Position numbers and translations under genes: made by a program
Source: JAFGJQ01 sp964495075
Lineage (GTDB): Bacteria > Planctomycetota > Phycisphaerae > UBA1845
Length of the DNA stretch: 64,000 nt
Direction of reading: 5' to 3'
Assembly: GCA_964495075.1 (NCBI GenBank)
Contig: CAZBUJ010000001.1
Coordinates: 1-64,000 of the forward strand
Shown here: piece by piece, positions 1 through 8,201 of the stretch
Layout of the letters: the number at the start of each line of letters is the position of its first letter
Position numbering within the stretch: position 1 is the stretch's first letter
Notes under the pieces: model-generated
Databases searched by the model: none
The model's input: only the letters and a program-made list of their open reading frames with translations
Told to the model about the DNA's origin: nothing

Positions 1-2
1 AT

Positions 3-188
3 CCAGCAGGATGCCGGGGTGAAGCCCGCGACACTATCCTCGGCCGCTTCGCGGGGGACGTGCGGTTTGACGTTTTTGTTCCCGCCCGGCGCATCGATGT
101 CGGGGAGAGCCTGATCCGGGATCTGCCCATCCCACCCGTCCCACCCATCCCACCCATCCCACGGCTCCCGCGGTTTACGCCGGCGTGA
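3..188 (+). CDS. possible 3' end of an unidentified gene (partial)
   Basis: An open frame enters from the left edge and stops at a TGA at 186-188. It would encode about 61 residues: a mixed charged/hydrophobic stretch (..RDTILGRFAGDVRFDVFVPARR..) and then a proline-rich tail of PIPPVPPIP type made by 9-bp DNA repeats. The first part looks protein-like, but it is short and its third-position GC is only moderate. It would overlap the end of the convergent acetyltransferase gene by 14 bases. I recognise no family. It may be non-coding; upstream sequence would decide. Confidence 0.3.
   Translation, partial: PAGCRGEARDTILGRFAGDVRFDVFVPARRIDVGESLIRDLPIPPVPPIPPIPRLPRFTPA
127..162. repeat. four tandem 9-bp repeats (CCATCCCAC)
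   Basis: Four head-to-tail copies of CCATCCCAC, the second with one change (CCGTCCCAC). They lie just past the 3' end of the acetyltransferase gene. Similar CCCATCCC elements recur near 40645-40709. If the overlapping plus-strand frame is coding, the array encodes a proline/isoleucine/valine tail; otherwise it is a simple intergenic repeat. Confidence 0.8.
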
Positions 189-666
189 CGGCGTTCGACC
201 AGTCCGTTTCGTACAGGATGTATCCACCCGGGGTCATGCCCAGCGCCTCGTAGGTCTTCATGGCCTTCGTGTTGCGGGTATCGACGTAGAGTCTCAAGCC
301 GCACACGTCCTGGTGACGGCGGGCTTCGCGTTCGATGTGCTGATGGATCGCCCGGTAGACGCCGCGCTGCCGGTGGTCCGGGTGCACGTACACGCTCTGG
401 ATCCACCAGAACCAACGGTTGCGCCAATCGCTCCATTCATACGTGATCATGGTCTGCCCGACGATCCGCTCGCCGGCGGACGCCAGGTAGTAGCGGCATC
501 GCCGCGGATCGGCCAGTGCGGCGTCCACGCCGCGCCGCACGGTCTGCGTGTCGAGCGATTTGGCCTCGGACTCTGCGGCCAGGCGTACGTTGAAGTCGGC
601 GATGACATCGCGATCGGCCGGTGTGGCGAGACGGATCGTCACGGCAAGGCGGTTGGCTTCGGGCAT
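175..666 (-). CDS. GNAT family N-acetyltransferase
   Basis: A 163-residue protein of one GNAT domain, which transfers an acetyl group from acetyl-CoA to an amine; the substrate cannot be read from sequence. Visible features are the N-terminal TIRLATPAD strand, the beta4/motif-A region VYVHPDHRQRGVYRAI (residues 92-107), which gives the RQRGV pyrophosphate loop, and the C-terminal N132..AMKTYEALGM motif typical of the fold. The loop has Tyr where Gly or Ala is usual in Q/RxxGxG/A. The start at 666 is chosen because GGAG lies about 9 bases upstream; an upstream in-frame extension is composition-poor. It begins 31 bases after the stop of the secreted protein gene at 698-1627 and is probably cotranscribed with it. 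Confidence 0.85.
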   Translation of the reverse strand: MPEANRLAVTIRLATPADRDVIADFNVRLAAESEAKSLDTQTVRRGVDAALADPRRCRYYLASAGERIVGQTMITYEWSDWRNRWFWWIQSVYVHPDHRQRGVYRAIHQHIEREARRHQDVCGLRLYVDTRNTKAMKTYEALGMTPGGYILYETDWSNAVTPA

Positions 667-697
667 TCGGTGTACTCCGATCGTGTCCGCGGCGGTC

Positions 698-1627
698 CTA
701 TCGGGTGGGTTTTTTCTGGGGAGCCGTTGCGGTGTTCGGTTGGACGAACCGCGTACCTGCGTCGATGTCGGCTTTCGTGACGCGATGAATCTGGCCATGT
801 TCGCTCAGGAGCAGTACGTCGTCGCCATCGAAGCAGCACGCTTCTACGGGGGATTGGGGGAACCGGACACGTTGGGGCCGCCGGTCCGGGATCGGCGTCG
901 CGTTCTCATCGATGGGAATGACCCACAGTGCCCCGCTGGTGCACACGACCAGTCGGTGTCCGTCGACCGACACGTCCGCCCCCTGGGCGCCCCACACGGA
1001 CAACGATCCGATGGCGACCAACTCGCATTCCTGCTCCGAGACGGGATCGAGCCGATAGAGGGTGGGGCGTCCGGGCAGTCCGGTACTGGTAATGAACATG
1101 CGACCGTTCAGCACGAACAGGCACTCCGCATTGAAGCGTTTCTCGGGGTACTTGAACTTCCATCGTTTCGTCCATTGCGCGGTCGACGGCGCCTCGGGGG
1201 CGGGATCCGGTTCAGGAAGCACGTAGACGTACCGGGCCGGGAAAACGCTCTTGTTGTTGCCGATGTCGCCGATATAGAGGTTTCCTTGGTCATCCAAGGC
1301 GAGGTCCTCCCAGTCGGTGTTGGGGGCTTTGGACACGCGCACTGTTTTGACCAGTTCGCCGGACTCGCGGAATGCGTAGAGTTCGGGTTGGTTGCCCGAA
1401 TCACCGTGGGTCCAGAATATCCCGGGATAACGGCGGCTCTTGACCATGCCCGACGCTTCGCTGACCCGCGTCGGGTCGAGTTGGCCGACGGGTATCCACT
1501 CTTTCGTGTCCGTCGGTTCGCCCGCCCGTGAGGTTGAAAGCGCTGTCAGGGTCAGGACAACGGTGACCGCCAAGCCGACGGAATGCCGGTGATACGATCG
1601 GTTCCGCTTGGCAAGCGCCGTATTCAC
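698..1627 (-). CDS. secreted beta-propeller-like protein
   Basis: A 309-residue protein with a GTG start, supported by GGGAG eight bases upstream. Residues 1-35 form a Sec signal peptide: basic start, hydrophobic VGLAVTVVLTLTAL, then Ala at a likely SRA|GE cleavage site. The mature part has repeated blade-like segments, including SGMVKSRRYPGIFWTHGDSGN, DWEDLALD and YIGDIGNN, as in secreted proteins that fold as six-bladed propellers. It is probably periplasmic or exported. No catalytic motif is apparent, so substrate and role are unknown. It is the first gene of a probable two-gene unit with the acetyltransferase and runs divergently from the gene at 1787. Confidence 0.7.
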   Translation of the reverse strand: MNTALAKRNRSYHRHSVGLAVTVVLTLTALSTSRAGEPTDTKEWIPVGQLDPTRVSEASGMVKSRRYPGIFWTHGDSGNQPELYAFRESGELVKTVRVSKAPNTDWEDLALDDQGNLYIGDIGNNKSVFPARYVYVLPEPDPAPEAPSTAQWTKRWKFKYPEKRFNAECLFVLNGRMFITSTGLPGRPTLYRLDPVSEQECELVAIGSLSVWGAQGADVSVDGHRLVVCTSGALWVIPIDENATPIPDRRPQRVRFPQSPVEACCFDGDDVLLLSEHGQIHRVTKADIDAGTRFVQPNTATAPQKKPTR

Positions 1628-1771
1628 CCCACTTCTCCCTTGGCGTCGCGACTGGGGTCGTCCCGTCGGACCCGGTCGCGTCCCGGTTGTACCCGCTTGG
1701 GCGGCGGACGACAAGCGGCGGCGGGTGGCGGTCCGACGAATTTCACCGGCGCGTGGATGGCGGATTCGTGT

Positions 1772-1777
1772 TATACT
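1772..1777 (+). promoter_or_regulatory. candidate -10 box (TATACT)
   Basis: TATACT sits only ten bases before the ATG of the sugar nucleotidyltransferase-like gene, so transcription from it would give a leaderless or nearly leaderless mRNA. No convincing -35 hexamer lies at the expected distance. It may be a chance match. Confidence 0.25.
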
Positions 1778-1786
1778 GATGCCGCC

Positions 1787-3007
1787 ATGATGCAATTCTT
1801 GCTCTTTGAAGATCATGCCATTCACGACTTGCTGCCGCTCGTCTATTGGCGGTCCGTGTTTGAGTTGAACTCGGGGCGGTCGTGCCTGATGGATCGGATT
1901 TCGCGAACACTGCGGCTGCACCCACGCGGATTGTGGACGCGGGATTGGATCGCCCGGGTCGCGGCCCATCGCTGTCAGCTCCCGGTGAACCAGTCGGTTG
2001 ATCCGGGGATGGTGTTGATCAACGGCCGATGGATGGCCAGCCAGGGGTTCGACATCAAGCCGGCTCCGTTCGTCGGCCTGTGCGATGACAGTGTGGTCTA
2101 TGTCGCGTGCGACGAGGGGCTCGCGTCGCGCCTGACGCCGGAGGTCATGCTGGACGAAACGCGGTGGCGCGAGATGCTGGCGAACGTCCCGAGTGAAGGG
2201 CTCGATCTGACGCTGGCGCGGTATCCGTGGGACCTCGTCACGCGTAACGCGGACGTGCTGTGGCACGCATGGCGACCCACCGATTGTGCGATCGACGGGG
2301 ACGTCAGTTCCGCGGCGTACCTGCTTCGCCCGGACCTGATTCACGTGGGCGAGGGCACGGTCGTCAGACCGTCGGCCGTGCTTGACGCGCAGGAGGGGCC
2401 GATCTTCCTCTCGGGGAACGTGACGATCGAGCCGCACACCTATCTGGCCGGCCCGCTGTACATCGGGCCCGGAGCGGTGATCAAGCCGCAGGCAACGGTG
2501 GTGGGTGGCACGACGATCGGGCCGGCGTGTTGGGTCGGCGGCGAGGTGAACAATTGCATCATCAGCGGGTACACCCGCAAGTCGCACGAAGGGTACCTCG
2601 GCCGATCGTTCGTCGGCAACTGGGTCGACATCGGCCCGGGTACGGCCAACACGGACATCAAGGCGACGTACGGCCCGATTCGCGTGGCGGTGGGCACGCG
2701 CACGGTGGATACCGGATTGTCCGCGTTCGGCGCGATCATCGCCGACCACGTCCGGATCGGCACGAACCAGAAGATTCCCAACGGGGCGGTGGTCGGGTTT
2801 GCGGCCAGCGTGGCGACCGGGCGATTCCTGCCGAAGTTCCTTCCTTCATTCGCATGGTACACGGACAGCGGGCTGGCTAGCGGGGATCCGGCTCGCCTGC
2901 TTGCCACCGCCCGGTTGGCGATGGCGGCACGGAACGTGGATCTGACGGATGACGAGGCCGAGTTGTTTCGTCAGTTGCCGCACTTGAGCGCTCCGTTCGA
3001 GCAGTAG
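1787..3007 (+). CDS. GlmU-like sugar nucleotidyltransferase/left-handed beta-helix protein
   Basis: A 406-residue protein. Residues 1-165 resemble the N-terminal module of the 'putative sugar nucleotidyl transferase' family (LFEDHAIHDLLPLVYWRSVFEL), which lacks the canonical GxGTRL loop of GlmU. Residues about 180-330 are hexapeptide repeats of a left-handed parallel beta-helix (VGEGTVVRPSAVL, IGPGAVIKPQATVVGGTTIGP), the fold of acyl- and uridyltransferases acting on sugar-1-phosphates. The motif NCIISGYTRKSHEGYLGRS is the part best conserved in this family. A role in nucleotide-sugar supply for cell-wall or surface glycans is inferred, not shown. Two adjacent ATGs (1787, 1790) could start it, and neither has a clear Shine-Dalgarno. 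Confidence 0.75.
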   Translation: MMQFLLFEDHAIHDLLPLVYWRSVFELNSGRSCLMDRISRTLRLHPRGLWTRDWIARVAAHRCQLPVNQSVDPGMVLINGRWMASQGFDIKPAPFVGLCDDSVVYVACDEGLASRLTPEVMLDETRWREMLANVPSEGLDLTLARYPWDLVTRNADVLWHAWRPTDCAIDGDVSSAAYLLRPDLIHVGEGTVVRPSAVLDAQEGPIFLSGNVTIEPHTYLAGPLYIGPGAVIKPQATVVGGTTIGPACWVGGEVNNCIISGYTRKSHEGYLGRSFVGNWVDIGPGTANTDIKATYGPIRVAVGTRTVDTGLSAFGAIIADHVRIGTNQKIPNGAVVGFAASVATGRFLPKFLPSFAWYTDSGLASGDPARLLATARLAMAARNVDLTDDEAELFRQLPHLSAPFEQ

Positions 3008-3165
3008 GGCGCGGGCTCGGGCGGACGGGTGGGCGTGGGATTGACGCGATACCGCGGCGCGGGCTCCCGGCACGAGCGTGGGGTCTGCGGAGGCGTGGCC
3101 GGACGCGTGTACACGGGCTCTTTCTCCAAGTACAATCTCCCGCAGACGGGGTATTGCGTCGCGGA

Positions 3166-5223
3166 ATGATGCTTCAAGCGACCTGGGATATTCTCTGCGA
3201 GTCTGCCTTCTTTATTCTGGTGGGCTTCGCCATCGCCGGCGGGCTACGGGTGCTGGTCCCCACGCGTTGGGTGATGAACCTGCTGCAGCCCGACCGCTCG
3301 TCCTCCGTATTGCTCGCGTCGCTGATCGGATTGCCGCTACCGCTGTGTTCGTGCAGTGTGTTGCCGGCCGCCGTCGCGCTGCGGCAGAAGGGTGCCAGCA
3401 AAGGGGCCATGCTCTCGTTTCTGATTTCCACGCCGGAGACCAGCGCAACCTCGGTGTTGCTGACGTACGGGCTGCTCGGTCCGACGATGGCGATCTTCCG
3501 GCCCATCGCGGCGTCGATCACGGCGATTACGGCGGGCCTGGTGCAGAACGCGCTGGATCGCCGGGCGCCGTCCGGGGGAACGGACGCGAGCCCGAATCCG
3601 GCCGGCGAGTGCGGATGCTGTGGCGCCGAGGCGGCGGCTCCATCGGAGGACGCCGCGCCGTTGGCATGGACGCAGAAGGTCAGGGAGGCGTTGCGGTACG
3701 GCTTCCGTGATCTGTTCGATTCGATTTTCGGTTGGCTGCTGCTCGGCGTGGTGGCGGCCGCGTTCATTCAGGTGCTGTTGCCCGAGACGGTGATCCACGC
3801 CGTCTTTCGCGGTTCGTTCCAGTCGATGCTGCTGATGATCGTGCTGGGCGTGCCGCTGTATGTTTGTGCGGAGGCGTCGACGCCGATCGCCGCCGCCTTG
3901 ATTCTTCAAGGCGTGAGTCCCGGGGCGGCGCTGGTGCTGCTGCTGGTGGGGCCGGCCACGAACATCGGGTCACTCGGTGTGCTGCGAGGACTGCTCGGTC
4001 GGCGCACGATCGTGATTTACCTGACGTGCATTGTGCTCGTGGCGGTCGTGATGGGAGTGTTGCTCGACAACTTCGTCGGGCAGTCGGACATCGTGCCGAC
4101 CATCAAGCCGCTTAGTGACCCGCTGGTACCGCGTTCGTTGAAAGTCGCGGGTGCGGTGTTGTTTCTGATCCTGTCGGGGCGGAGCATGCGGAGACTGCGG
4201 GTTGTGTCCCGCCTGGTGGAACGGCTGGATCGGGCGTTGCCGTGGCGGGTGACGGGGAAGCGCCTGCTCGTGCTGGCGGCGGTACTGGGCGGGATCGCGT
4301 ACGTGGCGTCCGGGCTCTTTACGGTGCAACCCGGCGAGCGAGGTGTCGTCAAACGGTTTGGCGCGATTGCCCGCGCGGGCCTGGGACCGGGATTGCACTA
4401 TGCATGGCCTTGGCCGATTGAGTCGGTGGATCGCGTGCGGGTCACGCGGGTTCACCGATTGGTGCTCGGCTTCAAGGTCGATCCGGTGACCGGGCGCCGT
4501 ACCGGCGAGACCCACGAAGACGAGTCGTGGACGCTGGCCGGCGACGAGAACATCACCGACATCAAGACGGCCGTGCACTGGTCGGCCGTCGATACCGAGG
4601 ACGCGGTGCTGCGCTACCAATACTCGGTAGCGGACCGCGAGGCCCTGGTGCGCAGTGTGGTGCAGGCCGCGATGCGTGACGTCATCGGTACCGAGTCGAT
4701 CAGTCGGATCTTCACGGCGCGGCGTCAGGCGGTGGAAAGGGAGGTCGCGGCCCGGGCCCAGGCCTTGCTGGCACAGTACGATAGCGGGATCCACCTGCGG
4801 GGGCTGGTGTTCCTGGACGCCCATGCCCCCGCGCCGGTGCACGAGGCGTTTCGGGACGTGGCCGGTGCCATGGAGGACAAGGCTGCGCGGATCAACAAGG
4901 CGCTGGCCGAGGAGGCCCGCATGATCCCCGCGGCGCGGGGCATGGCGCGAAAGGGGGCGGAGGGAGCGGTCGCGTACGCGGATCGGACGGTGGCTTCGGC
5001 GCGGGGTGAGGCGGCCCGGTTCCTGGACATTCTCGACGCGTACCACGACTGGCCGGGCGTGACGACGGTGCGTTTGTACCTCGAGGCGCTCGACGCGGTG
5101 CTGCCCGGCGTGCCGAAGTACGTGAAGCCCCCGAACGTTGATGCCGGCGATCTCGAGATCTGGTTCGTGGAGCCGGAGGCGGCTCGTGCCCTGCCACCCC
5201 TGGATCGGGGTGTTGGCCGTTGA
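3166..5223 (+). CDS. SO_0444/ArsP-like efflux permease fused to an HflK-like SPFH domain
   Basis: A 685-residue two-part membrane protein. Residues 1-345 match the SO_0444-type Cu/Zn efflux permeases related to ArsP: eight or so hydrophobic segments, the CSCSVLP motif (Cys61, Cys63), STPETSATSVLLTYGLLGP, a cytoplasmic cysteine cluster CGCC (149-152), and CAEASTPIAAALIL (Cys234) with GPATN. After a basic linker a further transmembrane segment (366-384) leads into an HflK/prohibitin SPFH domain (386-570: VQPGERGVVKRFG, GPGLHYAWPWP) and an alanine/charged coiled coil (560-620). One uninterrupted frame covers both parts. Family knowledge suggests metal or metalloid export; the scaffold role of the SPFH half is inference. 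The start could also be TTG 3154 or ATG 3169. It is the first gene of a three-gene SPFH operon. Confidence 0.85.
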   Translation: MMLQATWDILCESAFFILVGFAIAGGLRVLVPTRWVMNLLQPDRSSSVLLASLIGLPLPLCSCSVLPAAVALRQKGASKGAMLSFLISTPETSATSVLLTYGLLGPTMAIFRPIAASITAITAGLVQNALDRRAPSGGTDASPNPAGECGCCGAEAAAPSEDAAPLAWTQKVREALRYGFRDLFDSIFGWLLLGVVAAAFIQVLLPETVIHAVFRGSFQSMLLMIVLGVPLYVCAEASTPIAAALILQGVSPGAALVLLLVGPATNIGSLGVLRGLLGRRTIVIYLTCIVLVAVVMGVLLDNFVGQSDIVPTIKPLSDPLVPRSLKVAGAVLFLILSGRSMRRLRVVSRLVERLDRALPWRVTGKRLLVLAAVLGGIAYVASGLFTVQPGERGVVKRFGAIARAGLGPGLHYAWPWPIESVDRVRVTRVHRLVLGFKVDPVTGRRTGETHEDESWTLAGDENITDIKTAVHWSAVDTEDAVLRYQYSVADREALVRSVVQAAMRDVIGTESISRIFTARRQAVEREVAARAQALLAQYDSGIHLRGLVFLDAHAPAPVHEAFRDVAGAMEDKAARINKALAEEARMIPAARGMARKGAEGAVAYADRTVASARGEAARFLDILDAYHDWPGVTTVRLYLEALDAVLPGVPKYVKPPNVDAGDLEIWFVEPEAARALPPLDRGVGR

Positions 5224-5260
5224 GAGCGGCGGCGACGGGGATCCCAAGGAGTCCGCGGTC

Positions 5261-6265
5261 ATGCGAACGACGGCTGTTGTGATCCTGTTATTGTTGGCGG
5301 TGTGGCTGGTCAGTGCCTGCACGTACGTGGTGGACGAGACGGAGTACGTGGTGGTCAACCGCTTGGGCAATCCGGTTCAGGTTCGGATGGAGCCGGGGCT
5401 CGGCGTGAAGTGGCCATGGCCGGTGGACGCCCTCATCCGCTACGACAATCGCCTGATGGTGCTGGAGGTGCCCCGCCCGGGCGAGCCGGATCGGGAGTAC
5501 CTCACGCTGGATGTGGAGTCGGGCATCGGCAAGAACGTCGAGGTCACGACGTACACCTGCTGGCGGATCAAGCCCGATCCGCAATCGGTGCGTGTGTTTC
5601 TGGAGACGGTTGGCGACCGGGCCGGCGCGGAGGCGTTGCTGGCGGACGTGGTCGGTTCCAAGTTGGGTATCGCCTTGGGCGGGCACGATTTTTCAGCGTT
5701 GGTTTCGGTCGATCCGGCCCAACGGTGTTGGACGTCTTTACTGGAGTCGGTTCGCCAGGCCTGCCGCGATGATGTCGGACCGGCGTACGGGATCGACATC
5801 GTCGACGTGCAGATCCAGCGATTGAACTTCCCGGACCAGAACCGGCGGAACGTGTTCGATCGCATGCGGGCGGAGCGCGAGCGGATCGCGGCGCGGTACA
5901 GGTCGGAGGGCGAGGAGCGGGCGACGGCTGTTCGGGCGGAGGCCGACCGCCAGCGAGAGCAGATTCTGGCCACGGCGTACATGGAATCGGAGCGGGTTCG
6001 TGGGGCCGCCGACGCCGAGGCCGCCCGCATCTACGGGGAAGCGTACGGTCAGGACCCGGAGTTCTACGAGTTCCTTCGCACGCTGCAATCGTATGAGAGC
6101 ACGTTTGACAAGGATACGGTGTTGATTTTGTCTTCGGACAGCGAGTTCCTGCGCCTGCTGAACATGCCGGTGGACGAGTCGGCGCTGTCGCGTCCGGATC
6201 GCCCCTCACGGAGTGAACATGCCCGCCGACACCCGACAACGCAGCCAGCCGACCGTGCCGAGTAG
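5261..6265 (+). CDS. HflC-like SPFH protein with lipobox-like N-terminus
   Basis: A 334-residue SPFH/prohibitin protein of the HflC type. In known systems HflK and HflC assemble into a membrane cage around the protease FtsH. Seen here are a hydrophobic N-terminus (residues 5-19), the SPFH core starting YVVDETEYVVVNRLG, WPWPVDALIRYDNRLMVLEVP, the helix-forming DRMRAERERIAARYRSEGEE region, and the HflC signature DPEFYEFLRTLQSYE near residue 265 followed by SSDSEFLRLL. The first 20 residues end in LVSAC, which fits a lipoprotein signal (lipid on Cys20), whereas typical HflC has a plain membrane anchor. AAGGAG ten bases upstream fixes the ATG at 5261. It follows the permease-SPFH fusion by 37 bases and overlaps the next SPFH gene by 47. 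Confidence 0.85.
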   Translation: MRTTAVVILLLLAVWLVSACTYVVDETEYVVVNRLGNPVQVRMEPGLGVKWPWPVDALIRYDNRLMVLEVPRPGEPDREYLTLDVESGIGKNVEVTTYTCWRIKPDPQSVRVFLETVGDRAGAEALLADVVGSKLGIALGGHDFSALVSVDPAQRCWTSLLESVRQACRDDVGPAYGIDIVDVQIQRLNFPDQNRRNVFDRMRAERERIAARYRSEGEERATAVRAEADRQREQILATAYMESERVRGAADAEAARIYGEAYGQDPEFYEFLRTLQSYESTFDKDTVLILSSDSEFLRLLNMPVDESALSRPDRPSRSEHARRHPTTQPADRAE

Positions 6266-7217
6266 GCGGCGGCTGATCCTCGGGAGCGCGCTCGGCGTCG
6301 CCGCACTGGCGTACGCGGCGTCGGGGCTGTACTTCGTGCAGCCCGACGAGCGCGGCGTGGTGCGGTGGTTGGGCAGGGTTCCCGGGGGGCCCAGCGTGGC
6401 GCCGGGGCTGCACTACGCGCTGCCCTGGCCGTTCTGCCGGGTGGCCACGCCGAAGACGACGGAGGTGCGGCGGGTGTACGTCGGCCAGTTGCCGGTCCAG
6501 CGGGCGGCGATTACCCGTGGGGATTTGGACGCGATCACCGCTAGCCCGGCGACGGACATGCTGACCGGCGACAACAACATCCTCAAGCTCACGCTGGTGA
6601 TACAGTACCAGGTCGGCGATCCGGTGGCGTATGTCACTTCGGTGGATGATCCGGATGCGCTCGTTCGGGACACGGTGCAGGCGGCGCTGGTCGAGGGGTT
6701 GGCGGCGTTGCCGGTGGACCAAGCCCTGACGACGGCCAAAGTGCACCTGCAGAACGAGACGATGCGTGCGGCGCAGGGCCGCCTCGACGCGTACGGGTGT
6801 GGCGTTCGATTGGTCGGTGCCCGGGTGGAGGCGATCGAACCACCCCGCGCGGTGGCCGAGGCGTTCAAAGACGTGGTCAGCGCGAAGAAGGACGGCGAGC
6901 GGCTGATCGACCAGGCGGTCGGCGAGGCGAACACGATCCTGCCCCGGGCCCGCGGCGAGGCGGTGCGGATCGCCCAGGAGGCCGAGGGGTACCGCGCGTC
7001 GAAGGTGAATCGCGCCCGCGGTGAAGCGGATCGATTCACGAGCTTGCTGGCAGAGTACCGCAAGGCGCCGCGGGTGACGCTGGCGCGGCTACGGCTTCAG
7101 GCGTTCGAGAGCGTGCTTCCGCGGGTGCGGGTGTACGTGCTTGACGAGAGCGGTGGCGGCGGCACGACGCCACTCAGGCTGATCGAGACGGGCAAGAGCC
7201 AGCGGCTGGGCGATTGA
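6219..7217 (+). CDS. HflK-like SPFH protein
   Basis: A 332-residue protein with a basic N-terminus, one membrane segment (20-38) and an SPFH domain beginning YFVQPDERGVVRWLG. It has the HflK landmarks PGLHYALPWP, a TGDNN block before a beta strand, YVTSVDDPDALVRDTVQAALVEGL and a long alanine-rich coiled coil (about 225-285). It is clearly paralogous to the C-terminal half of the gene at 3166-5223: both have the ASGL(Y/F)xVQPxERGVVxR(W/F) start. With the HflC-like gene it could form a hetero-oligomeric ring. ATG 6219 is preferred over GTG 6213 because GGAG lies five bases before it. No ftsH gene is adjacent. It is the last gene of the operon; a hairpin at 7253-7269 follows. Confidence 0.85.
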   Translation: MPADTRQRSQPTVPSRRRLILGSALGVAALAYAASGLYFVQPDERGVVRWLGRVPGGPSVAPGLHYALPWPFCRVATPKTTEVRRVYVGQLPVQRAAITRGDLDAITASPATDMLTGDNNILKLTLVIQYQVGDPVAYVTSVDDPDALVRDTVQAALVEGLAALPVDQALTTAKVHLQNETMRAAQGRLDAYGCGVRLVGARVEAIEPPRAVAEAFKDVVSAKKDGERLIDQAVGEANTILPRARGEAVRIAQEAEGYRASKVNRARGEADRFTSLLAEYRKAPRVTLARLRLQAFESVLPRVRVYVLDESGGGGTTPLRLIETGKSQRLGD

Positions 7218-7252
7218 CCGGCACACGGGCTAGCGGGCGGCACGTTCTCTTT

Positions 7253-7269
7253 CCGGGCGGCGTGCCCGG
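7253..7269. terminator. hairpin between convergent genes, possible terminator
   Basis: A perfect 6-bp stem CCGGGC / GCCCGG with a five-base loop lies 35 bases after the stop of the SPFH operon and 7 bases past the end of the small minus-strand ORF at 7276. The position suits a shared terminator. No T-run follows on either strand, so intrinsic termination would be weak. Confidence 0.35.
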
Positions 7270-7275
7270 CATGAA

Positions 7276-7386
7276 TCAGCGGGGCCACAGGACGACGAGC
7301 AGGAACGCGACCACCCATAGCGCAATCACCCACCACGGGTGTGACGCGTGACTCGTCCGCAACTTGGATCGTGTCAGCACAACCAT
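7276..7386 (-). CDS. small predicted membrane protein (36 aa)
   Basis: A 36-residue frame starting at an ATG preceded at good spacing by GAGGTG. The N-terminal third is basic and polar (MVVLTRSKLRTSH); residues 17-34 are a single hydrophobic helix, WWVIALWVVAFLLVVLW, ending in Pro-Arg-stop. The basic-then-hydrophobic layout suggests a one-pass membrane microprotein. It lies alone between the SPFH operon and the YbaK-like gene. No family is recognised. The ribosome-binding site and composition argue for a real gene, but the length leaves this uncertain. Confidence 0.4.
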   Translation of the reverse strand: MVVLTRSKLRTSHASHPWWVIALWVVAFLLVVLWPR

Positions 7387-7503
7387 GGCTACACCTCGAC
7401 GCTCGCCTTGACGACCGCCCTTGGCGCGAACGGCCTCTTCCGGCCCGGCGGGGGGTGGCCATCGCCGCCGTGGGGGACGCGGCCGCTGGGACGCGCGGTT
7501 CCG

Positions 7504-7959
7504 CTATTGGTATGCGATCGCCTCAATGGTCGGTTGCACGACGCGCTCGTAGTCAGCCCGCTTGATTTTGACGGACGACGTGTGGTCACCGGCCTGGAAC
7601 ACCAGGAACTCCTCGTCATGCAACGCATCGTCCATGAACGTCTCGAGCCCGAACATGTCACCGATGGGTGGTTCGGCACCGAGTTCGCAGTCGCGACAGA
7701 CCTCCGCGAGCTCCGCCTCGGTGGCCAGGCGCGTGTCGATGTCACCGAGCAGTTCAGCCACCCGGCCGACATTGAGCCGGGCACTGGCGGGCAACACGCA
7801 CATGCTGAATCCGCGGTTGCTTCGCACGAGTACGGGCTTGGCCACGCAATGCCCCGACACATGCTCGGCGGCGGCGAGGGCCTGGGAAGTGTAGACGGGC
7901 GGATGGACCATCCGTTCGAACTCGATATCCTTATGCCGCAACAGTTCCTCAAGCTTCAC
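7504..7959 (-). CDS. YbaK/ProX-type aminoacyl-tRNA deacylase
   Basis: A 151-residue free-standing YbaK/aaRS-associated domain. Such proteins hydrolyse mischarged aminoacyl-tRNAs in the cytoplasm. Seen are AEHVSGHCVAKPVLV, with the family's conserved lysine at 41, the beta-strand MCVLPASARLNVGRVAELLG, the GAEPPIG loop (94-100) that lines the substrate pocket, and FQAGDHTSSVKIKRADYERV near the end. The tRNA specificity (Cys-tRNA(Pro), Ala-tRNA(Pro) or other) cannot be assigned. The GTG at 7959 is chosen because GGAGG lies seven bases before it; the open frame upstream looks non-coding. Confidence 0.85.
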   Translation of the reverse strand: MKLEELLRHKDIEFERMVHPPVYTSQALAAAEHVSGHCVAKPVLVRSNRGFSMCVLPASARLNVGRVAELLGDIDTRLATEAELAEVCRDCELGAEPPIGDMFGLETFMDDALHDEEFLVFQAGDHTSSVKIKRADYERVVQPTIEAIAYQ

Positions 7960-8201
7960 TTTAACGCCTCCCTCTACCGGACGTGCGCTGCGGTGACATG
8001 AGGTTGGGCGCACACCACCACCTGCGCGTTTTCCGCAGCTATTGAGCAACCGTCCCCAAACCTAAGATACCGCGCTAAACGGCGTGGGGCCAATCCGTGA
8101 CGCTTCTCGCGAGCGAATCTTGTGCTGGGCGTCCGTTTCGCGTTAACTCGCCGCGTGATCAGAACCTCGGGTCGTGCCGGAACGTGGAGCGAGCAAGGCG
8201 G

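Noticed and set aside
1628..2749. Long minus-strand reading frame continuing upstream of the secreted propeller-like gene
   Set aside because: It is antisense to the clear sugar nucleotidyltransferase gene and has arginine/histidine/proline-rich shadow composition; a good GTG start with GGGAG lies at 1627.
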